DNA from: Malus domestica | Lineage: Eukaryota; Streptophyta; Magnoliopsida; Rosales; Rosaceae | Assembly (NCBI RefSeq): GCF_042453785.1 | Contig: NC_091668.1 | Span: forward strand, 813,501 to 877,500 | Reading direction: 5' to 3' | DNA: 64,000 bases | Shown: positions 56,924 to 64,000 of the stretch, in pieces | Layout of the letters: each line of letters opens with the position of its first letter | How positions within the stretch are numbered: the stretch's first letter is position 1 | Program-made: the position numbers and the translations under genes | The notes under the pieces: generated by a model | What the model was told of the DNA's origin: nothing | Databases searched by the model: none | Seen by the model: only the letters and a program-made list of their open reading frames with translations

Positions 56924-58577
56924 TCATATATCAATCTCTAGGCTACGTTTAGCAAGGGAACGAAGGAACCTGGTGAGTGCCTTTTTAGCACTCGCTCTCA
57001 CTGCATCAATCTTTCCCGTATTTTCCTCCAAATCAACCTTCTGTTCCAATCTAGAATGCACACTTCGGACAAGTTTCCATAGTTCCTGTCAAGTGAAGCT
57101 AGCATTAGCAACACAGAGCAACAAACAGAACACTATGCACCCTTACGATAACGGAACAATTGGCATGAGAGTTAATCAACTGACTCAAGTGAATATAAAC
57201 TGGCTGGGCTTCTACATAATCTGGTGGTTCAAGTGAATCCAACTCCATAACCAGCCCTCGCGAAGGACTTTTTATCAGGAAATCAACAGTGTCACTTAAT
57301 CAGACCATCCCACTCCATTAAGGATGTGGCGGAAAAACAGAAGTACAAGTGACCGAGGCAGCAAAGGAACTGAAAACCTTTTACACTTAGGAAGCATGTT
57401 ATGACTGTTTAAACACATTATTTGACATTAAAGACACTGATGTTGCGATGGCATTCAACTTACCTGACGGTCAAAATCAACACTCGAAATTGAATATACT
57501 TCATTGGTGATCTTAATGTCCTTACTGATCAGACCATCAAACCATCTGGTTGCGTCATCAACGTGAGAACCCTGCATTTGATGCTCAAGTAATCAGACGA
57601 AATATGTCCATAAACAGCTTACCAAATTTCAGCAATCTTTCTTGCACAATTTCAAACAAAGTAAATGTAACATACCTCTTCTTCCTCCTCAAAATCAGTT
57701 TCTTCCGCTTCTTCTTCGTTGGCAACATCATGAACCCCCAATGTCTCCGGACCTAATAAAGCTTGCAGCTTACTTTCGTCGCTATCCTTTGTAGCCTGAA
57801 TCAAAGCATCCATCAAGTCGGCCTCCACATCCCGCAGCAGTTTCCCTTAACACGAATTGAAAGTACTTTGTAAGATAAGATCACAAATTCACTAGGCATA
57901 CACAAATGTAAGAAATGATTGAACTAAACAGATTCCAGGCAGGGCACAAAGCTGTTGCATCACATACCAACATAATTGAACTGCCTTCGCTTCCCTTCTC
58001 GAACATCCGGTCCTAGTTTCTGCGGCATTAACACAAACACCTTAGCTGCAACAGCTGAAATCAGTAGCTAACACTCGTTTCAAAAGAAAAGAATAAACTA
58101 ACCAAGCACCTTCACTAGGATCACAGCATCCAACACGTCTTGGTCCAGAGAAGCCACTCTGCATCCCCATCAAATTAAAATCCATAATTCGAAATAACTA
58201 AATTTACAGGGACTTTTTTCAAAAGTTGAAGTTTTAGGGGGTGAACCTGACAATGCGTTTGATTTGAGGGGTGGTGGAGGAGGCTAGGTCCATAGCCCAA
58301 CAGACGGCGCGGCGGGCGTCGCGCTTCAATTCATTGCGGCTCTTGTACGTGACTGCATCCGAATCCGAACCTGAACCCGAACTGGCGGTGTTGGCGTCTT
58401 TTGTAATCGGACTGTCTGAGCCCGCGTAATAGTTTATGGACGCCGCGAGTGGCCAGGTGGACGGTGGTCAAAGACGGACGACGGGAGTTGGTTCTGGTGG
58501 TGACCGGAAGTAAGGGGGAGAAGATAAGGTGGTGGAAGGCGGCGTTTGAGCAGCAATGCTGCTGCCACATCGGCCAT
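56924..58577 (-). CDS. DUF615/YjgA (DarP)-like protein, organelle-type, 6 exons, exon 1 disrupted
   Basis: Exons (minus): 58248-58577, 58110-58158, 57968-58019, 57676-57845, 57464-57571, 56924-57085; introns GT-AG, and phases close from exon 2 on. Exons 2-4 encode LVKKLGPDVREGKRRQFNYV and GKLLRDVEADLMDAL, the conserved RRRQ-YIGKLMR-type core of bacterial YjgA/DarP, a factor in late 50S ribosome assembly; exon 1 ends with KSRNELKRDARRAV. Exon 4 then has a Glu-rich linker. The start MADVAAALLLKRRLPPPYLL is Arg-rich and would fit an organelle-targeting peptide. Two one-base deletions appear in exon 1: one at about 58430-58460, where the N-terminal frame meets a stop, and one at about 58256-58260 (AACGC where AAACGC would keep frame). 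Either it is a failing gene or these are assembly errors. Confidence 0.72.
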
Positions 58578-58689
58578 TGCCTAAGAAGCCGTCCCGCGTG
58601 AGCAGCCATCGCCTCTCTTTCCCTCTCGCTGGTGATTTGCTATACCACGTGCAACACATTTTATCTTCCTTGTCTTAAAAAATAAATAA

Positions 58690-59035
58690 ATGAGCTAAGG
58701 CCCAGGCCCATTATTAAAGACTTCAAACGGCCTGCAGTTGAACTGGGTCCCCCTAAGACTCAGCACATGAGTAAAATGTTTTTTGACATCAGAAAGCATT
58801 TTGGATGTTCGAGATTTGTCGATAGATGCTAACAACTTCATATGCATGTTCTCAAAATTTACGTTGAGTTGAGGAATGAGGTCAAAATTTATCGACAAAT
58901 ACCCAAACACTTTCGTTGCAGGTAGTCAAAATCTATCAACATACGATTGAGGCATGCTACCTAGATTTTCAATAGGTAATGCTAGGTTTGCGAATGTAGT
59001 ATAAAATTTGGTTTCTGTATCATTATCCTTTGTCA
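58690..59035. other. Gene-free spacer upstream of the DarP-like gene
   Basis: No recognisable element. AAATTTATCGACAAATA-type phrases are locally repeated. Confidence 0.35.
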
Positions 59036-59424
59036 ATGGCCTCCCGGCTGCATTTTGACTAAATCCGTAGTAGTGGATTCAATGGCTTTTCACCATCTCT
59101 AAGAGCCCCAACAACAAGTAGTAGAGCTTGATTGGACATTGTTGAGCAAAAATTGTACACAATATGTAAACAAATAATTCACTTGACACAATTTCACCCT
59201 CGTTCATTTTTTCCGAATAGGGTTTTATTAATTTGAGTTCGACCCATTATAGACTATGTGTCTATTAATTACAATCATTCATTAAAAGGAAAAACCCTTT
59301 GATTCCAATATGAATAAATCATAATTTGGGGATTTTGGTGTTTGATTTTGCGACTGAACCTAGGTCGAACCCTAGATTGCCTACGTACCCTCGTTGAGGG
59401 ATCAAGTCACTCATAGTTCTTTAT

Positions 59425-59825
59425 GTATTTTTTGGGGTTTGATGCCTTGTGCAGTTTTGGCTCGTGCAAGCAATGAGCGTTTGATGCCTTGTGCAATTTA
59501 GGCTCTTGCAGGCGAGAACTTTGAGCCATTGGAGCATTACACAGCTTTGTGCCATTTGAGACTTGTCGTGGCTTCGTGCTATTTGGGATTTGATAGGGCT
59601 TCGTGCCATTTGGGATTTGATATGGCTTTGAGCCATTTAAATTTTGACATGGATTCATGCCATTTGAGATTTTTCTTCGGCTTTGTGTCATTTGGGATTT
59701 GATACGGCTTGGTGCCTTTTGAAACTTGACGTGGCTTCGTGCAATTTGAATTTGGAGTGACTTTGTGTCATTTGAATCTTGACGTGGCTTTGTACCATTT
59801 GGGATTTGAATAATTAATAGGCAAA
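59425..59825. repeat. ~28-bp tandem array inside the solo LTR
   Basis: About a dozen variable units based on GGCTTCGTGCCATTTGGGAT plus TTGATA. Minus-strand open frames here are by-products of the repeat. Confidence 0.8.
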
Positions 59826-61032
59826 TGACCCATTAATTAGAATTTGAGTATGACATTGATTTCGAATGAATTTGGCTCAAACGAATTTGGAATTTGAGTG
59901 AATGGGTGGGTGACCCATTGAAGAATTTTCGTGGTTTTGTACCACTAGAATTTGGTTTATTCAATTAGCCCCATGATTTGGAGGCGAGCAGCAGATATTT
60001 TGATGTAGTCTAGAATTAGACTAAATATTTAGCATGGTGCATTTGGTGGTTTTAGATATGCTCCATTTTTCGCAAAAGAATTGAATATTTTGATTGCCAC
60101 GTCACATTCACTTGATTTTTTTAAAGGGAACTTGATGGTGCACTTGTCTTGCTGCACTTCTTTTCTCCATTTTTTTTATGTTTGGTGTCGATGACATAGG
60201 GTTGTCCATTTTTTCTTGGGAGTTTTAACAAAAAGCTCACAGTGCTGTTCATTTTAACGAAAAACCACATTTTTACACTAAAAAGTCAAACCTGCTACTA
60301 TTCACTTTACTCTTTATTTTGTCTTTATCATTAAAACTCAAAGTTTTCAAGCACTTTTTATTAGTTTTCTTTTTTTTCTTCCTGCTTTTCTCTGTCATGG
60401 GACCTCTGTCAGCTTGTCTCCATGCATGTCACTTTGTTGTTTGCCATCCTTGCACAACAGCACAAGTCCCTGCTTTCATATTGTTTAATGGAAATACAAA
60501 AGCAAGTGGCAGAACTCCTCCTCTTTTATCAATGTCTTTATGCATTTATAGAAAGCTTTGCTCTTGCACTTTTGACATTAAGCTTTTATGCAAACAGTGA
60601 TATATTTGCTTTGGTTTGGTGAAGCCTTCAACTTACTGTCCCCGATACTTTGGAGGTGCAGACTTCAGAGTAGCAAAAGCTTATTGCCTCTCTTCTTTCT
60701 TCACTCTTTGTTAGCAAGGAAATTGCCTTCCTTTCCATTATCAATTTGGACAACAGCTGTTACATGGCACACTTTGCACGTTATGAGGGACAGACAGTGG
60801 GGACGAGTTACTTTCTTTGTCTTCATCCGCTGCAGGTTCATGCTTATTGTTGTTGCAGTGTTTAAAATCTTCAAATTTAGGAAGACGGAGAGTTGGGGCT
60901 GCTGCAATGTTGCCGTTTTCTTGTTGGCTGAGAAGCGAGCTACATGCTAGATTCTCTGATTGGCAAATGGCTTTGGGATCGACGCGGGAGGTTAGGCACG
61001 AAGCAGGTGGCTGGGCAACGGAGAGTATGGAC

Positions 61033-61345
61033 TTAGATTTGATTGGAACTTCACAGGGTGGTTTAGACCACCTCAAAGAAATTCATGGGACTAACGGCAG
61101 CGACAAGGAGCTAGGTTGTGGTCAAGGTGGAAGACCGCAGAAGGCTTCTTTCTCGAGATGGAGCATGGACGATGAAGAGCATCAATCACTCAAATTTGAT
61201 TGGAACTTAACAGGGTGGTTTAGACCACCCATAATAAATTCATGGACTAACAGTAGCGACAAGGAGTGGAGAGCTTATGGCCATAGAGCTTCGTCTCAAG
61301 CTCCGTCGGGTGGTCTGGACCACTTAAAAATTTACGGCAACCGCC
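61033..61345. repeat. ~155-bp direct repeat with a palindromic GGTGGTTTAGACCACC core
   Basis: Copies at about 61036-61110 and 61192-61265 share GATTTGATTGGAACTT, the palindrome and AGCGACAAGGAG. A third partial copy of the palindrome (GGTGGTCTGGACCAC) is at 61309. It lies inside the solo LTR, in a frame open from about 60.82 to 61.37 kb of unknown meaning. Confidence 0.7.
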
Positions 61346-62978
61346 TCCGTTTTTGCTCGGGGCAATGAGAGAGGTTAAAAAAGCAAATTGCTTCTTTTTC
61401 TTTCTTTCTGCAAAGTAGAGAGAAACAAAACAAAACACAAAGGAAAGATTGACCTAAAAAATGGATTTATACATTTTGAGTCCTTGCTTTTCCTTTTTGT
61501 CATCCACCTCTCCTCTGTACTTTTTTGTTCCCTCACTTAGAGTTCTTCGTCTTCATTTATGACTGAGAGAGATGTAAACTTTATGTGGTTATATAATTAA
61601 AACACAAACAAGGAGTTGGCTGACCTAATCGTGAAGCAATAGCCATTGGATACCAAGGGGAATGATGTAGGATGCGGTAACACCAAAGTCTTTTACAAAG
61701 CACCTAGGCGGATACAACTACTTTATGGGAAGCGTTTGTTGTGTATCTAGGGTTTGCAGGGACCTTAGTATTTATATTGGCTAAGGTATTAAGGTTCCGT
61801 CCATAAAGGAATCCCAAATCCTACTTTTTTAGCCTATCGGTTAGGTATCATAATCACATAAAATCAAGGATTTCATCAATCTTACTTGTATTACAAGACA
61901 CCTAATATAAGATTGATATCTTTAGGAAATCAAATTACAATATCTACATTAGTCTCCAATATTACATTCCTATTATATGTTGTAGACCATTTAAAGTTGA
62001 TTTACATCAGAATAAATCCAACAAGAGATTCTTGCTCGCTTCTCACTTCCTCCGCACTTTGTCTTCTGCAAACCTTCTTGAGTTTCAGCAGAGTTTTGGT
62101 TCTCCTTTCGCTGCTTCTCTCTACTATCTCTCAGCCGTTTGCCCTCTCTCCCTTTGCTTCGGCTTAATGCCTTTTATAGGCAAAATGTGGAAACGGAAGT
62201 TGTGGTTAGTGGGTGAGTGCTACCACGTACTCTGCACATTGGGATACCCGTAGAAAACCACCCACGTCTCCAATTGTGAAGTGATGCTATTATCCCTTAT
62301 ATATATAGGAAATAAACAACCTCCATATTGTTTTCACTCCTTAAAAATAGGCACTTGCAATCCCCACATATCTCCACATCTACTCCACTTCTTTTATATT
62401 TTTACTTTGTGAAAATATATGGTTCAACAGACATAAAGGGGATTCCGCTTCACTGTTCATGAAGCAATATATATATATATATATACTTGCATCTTTGTAT
62501 TGATTGTTTCTTATCAAGTATTAATCAGATGATGCTCTTAATTCTATTTTTGAGCCAAAAAATACAAAAGTACTAAATTTTACACGATTATTATGTGGTC
62601 ATAAAATGGTAAATACGAGATCACTATCATATCCCACCCCAAATATAATTGTTATGAAACTCGTCACGCATGAACATATATGTTATATACATAAGCTAAT
62701 TTGGACACATGCCGAAAATTCTTGATCCGAACCAGAAAATAACTAAAAAGGCACACACATCGACACACGCACACCAGAATGGAATGGAATATACGGCGCT
62801 CCACAGTGAGTTATATATACATAATTTATATGATTAAAAATTTAATAAAATAAGATCAATAAAATTAAGGGTTAGAAATATTATTTTAATTTTTTTGTGG
62901 TGTCAAAAGCCCATGGGAAACGACATTTTTGCCGACTACAATCGTTTAGTAGTATTAGTCAATTTAATTAATAATAAA

Positions 62979-63364
62979 CATTAAAAGGTCAATTAATTTA
63001 TCTTTCAATTCAACTAAAAAATTTCATAAAAAATGAGATCGACCGAGATGACCAACACACTGTGTGTAAATATAAAAGATTTAAAAAAAAATCTCTACTA
63101 ATTAATAAAACACTCATTGTCAACCAAAATTCTATGAAACTACCAGTTTAACATTCTAATTAAAACAAAACATTAAAAGGTCAATTAATTTCTCTTTCAA
63201 TTCAACTAAAAATTTTCATAAAAAATGAGATGGACCGAGATAACCAACACAATGTGTGTAAATATAAAAGATTTAAAAAAAATCTCCACTAATTAATAAA
63301 ACACTCATTGTCAACCAAAATTCTTTGAAATTACCAGTTTAACATTCTAATTAAAACAAAACAT
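62979..63364. repeat. Tandem duplication of a 192-bp unit
   Basis: CATTAAAAGGTCAATTAATT starts at 62979 and again at 63171. The two copies differ at only a few positions through AACATTCTAATTAAAACAAA. Confidence 0.9.
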
Positions 63365-63944
63365 GAATAAGAAATATAGAGTAGAAATGTAATTTCACAC
63401 AACCAGATTTTTTTTTTCCGAAGGCGGGAGAGAAGAGTAGAGGAAAATGGAAGAGGAATACGTGAAAGCTTTTTACTCCATGCTGCGTTGGTCAATAATT
63501 CGATTAGCAACATCAGATCCCCATTTGACCTTCTAGAATCTCATCATTAGCAACATAAGATGGCAACAAAACGGAATATTGGAATATTAGAATATTAGAT
63601 CCCCATTTGACCTTCTAGAATCTCATTATTGGTTATGCATGTAATAGCAAAGTATATAAATTTTATGATTTGAAAAATCGTGTCATAATTGAGTCACTTG
63701 ATGTTGCTTTTTATAAGAATAAGTTTCCTTTTAATCTTTGAAATAGTGAAGGTTCTAATTATTCCAGAATTTATGAACCTATTGTAGAACATAATGAATC
63801 TGTATTAGAACATATGTGAAACCCCGCCCTAAATTAATTGTAATTTCATATTAACAGGAATTATGAGATTACCATTTTACCTCCCTATCCATCACCCTAT
63901 CCGGATCCCACTTCCCTTTTTAGATTTTATGTTATTATTTTATA

Positions 63945-63953
63945 ACACTCACA

Positions 63954-63986
<33 letters not shown>

Positions 63987-63993
63987 TCCCTCC
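63945..63993. repeat. CT microsatellite
   Basis: A run of CT dinucleotides with one GT interruption, near the window end. Confidence 0.9.
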
Positions 63994-64000
63994 CTCCTTA

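Larger units (their letters stand above)
59135..62434. mobile_element. Probable 3.3-kb solo LTR with 5-bp TSD
   Basis: The insert 59140-62429 starts TGTTGAGCAAAA and ends ATGGTTCAACA, so TGTTGA...TCAACA are inverted tips. The flanks GACAT at 59135-59139 and 62430-62434 are identical, and the empty site is seen at 46247-46251. The two ends are not direct repeats of each other and there is no coding region for retroviral enzymes, which fits a solo LTR left by recombination. A TATATATATAGG motif lies at about 62299, and a ~28-bp tandem array at 59.43-59.82 kb. Confidence 0.75.
59036..62876. repeat. Duplicated block interrupted by a solo LTR
   Basis: 59036-59139 and 62430-62876 together match 46140-46655. 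The two halves are separated by the 3290-bp element inserted at GACAT. Confidence 0.88.

Noticed and set aside
59407..59691. Minus-strand frames with NGTKPYQIPN-type repeats
   Set aside because: Product of the ~28-bp tandem array within the solo LTR.
60319..60950. Several overlapping plus-strand frames of 66-120 codons in the solo LTR
   Set aside because: No domain and no agreement between frames; they lie within an element with solo-LTR borders.

Overview
This window is nuclear DNA from a flowering plant, most likely a woody dicot of the rose family (apple/pear type). The evidence is spliced genes with GT-AG introns, a plant cytosolic-type tRNA-Leu, plant-specific families (16-cysteine thaumatin-like proteins, plant RING-H2 proteins, a KDEL-tailed HSP90) and a dense load of plant transposons. 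The family-level assignment is inference from repeat types I recall, not from a search.

Layout, genes: (1) 0.56-6.7 kb, a TFIIS N-terminal-domain nuclear protein with 5' UTR introns and five xDLN motifs, one a perfect DLNxxP EAR motif. (2) 17.55-18.67 kb, minus strand, intronless zinc-ribbon plus RING-H2 E3 ligase. (3) 26.2-26.5 kb, minus strand, small two-helix membrane protein of unknown function. (4) 31.96-36.22 kb, ER-lumenal HSP90 (GRP94/SHEPHERD type), 15 exons, ending KDEL, with an ERSE-I box and two TGACGTGG elements in its promoter, consistent with unfolded-protein-response control. (5) 38.4-39.7 kb and 48.4-50.6 kb, minus strand, two three-exon thaumatin-like proteins with hydrophobic GPI-type C-termini. 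(6) 43.47 kb, tRNA-Leu(CAA). (7) 56.9-58.6 kb, minus strand, six-exon DUF615/YjgA (DarP)-like protein whose first exon shows two apparent one-base deletions.

Layout, mobile DNA: 7.5-9.3 kb is a decayed ~310-340 bp tandem array. 9658-15517 is a minus-strand LTR element (TSD ATTAC) with an antisense coiled-coil ORF and a head-to-head array of ~135 bp repeats where the primer-binding site should be. 19222-24775 is a non-autonomous Mutator-like element (9-bp TSD TACATTATA) whose left terminal repeat is split by a 3.9 kb non-autonomous LTR retrotransposon (TSD GGTCT). That retrotransposon carries, all in its sense orientation, fragments of at least four host genes: a calmodulin-like protein, a class A heat-shock factor, a prohibitin and a thaumatin-like protein. 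59140-62429 looks like a 3.3 kb solo LTR (TSD GACAT), and its uninterrupted target is visible in a duplicated block at 46.2 kb. Several MITEs with clear terminal repeats (Mutator, Harbinger, hAT and unassigned types), tRNA-derived SINEs and one CACTA end fill the rest.

The most unusual object is the multi-gene-capturing LTR retrotransposon nested inside the Mutator element. The host genes are unrelated housekeeping, stress and defence genes and do not form an operon-like unit. The thaumatin-like pair and the repeated blocks at 46-52 kb and 59-63.6 kb suggest an older local duplication that has since decayed.
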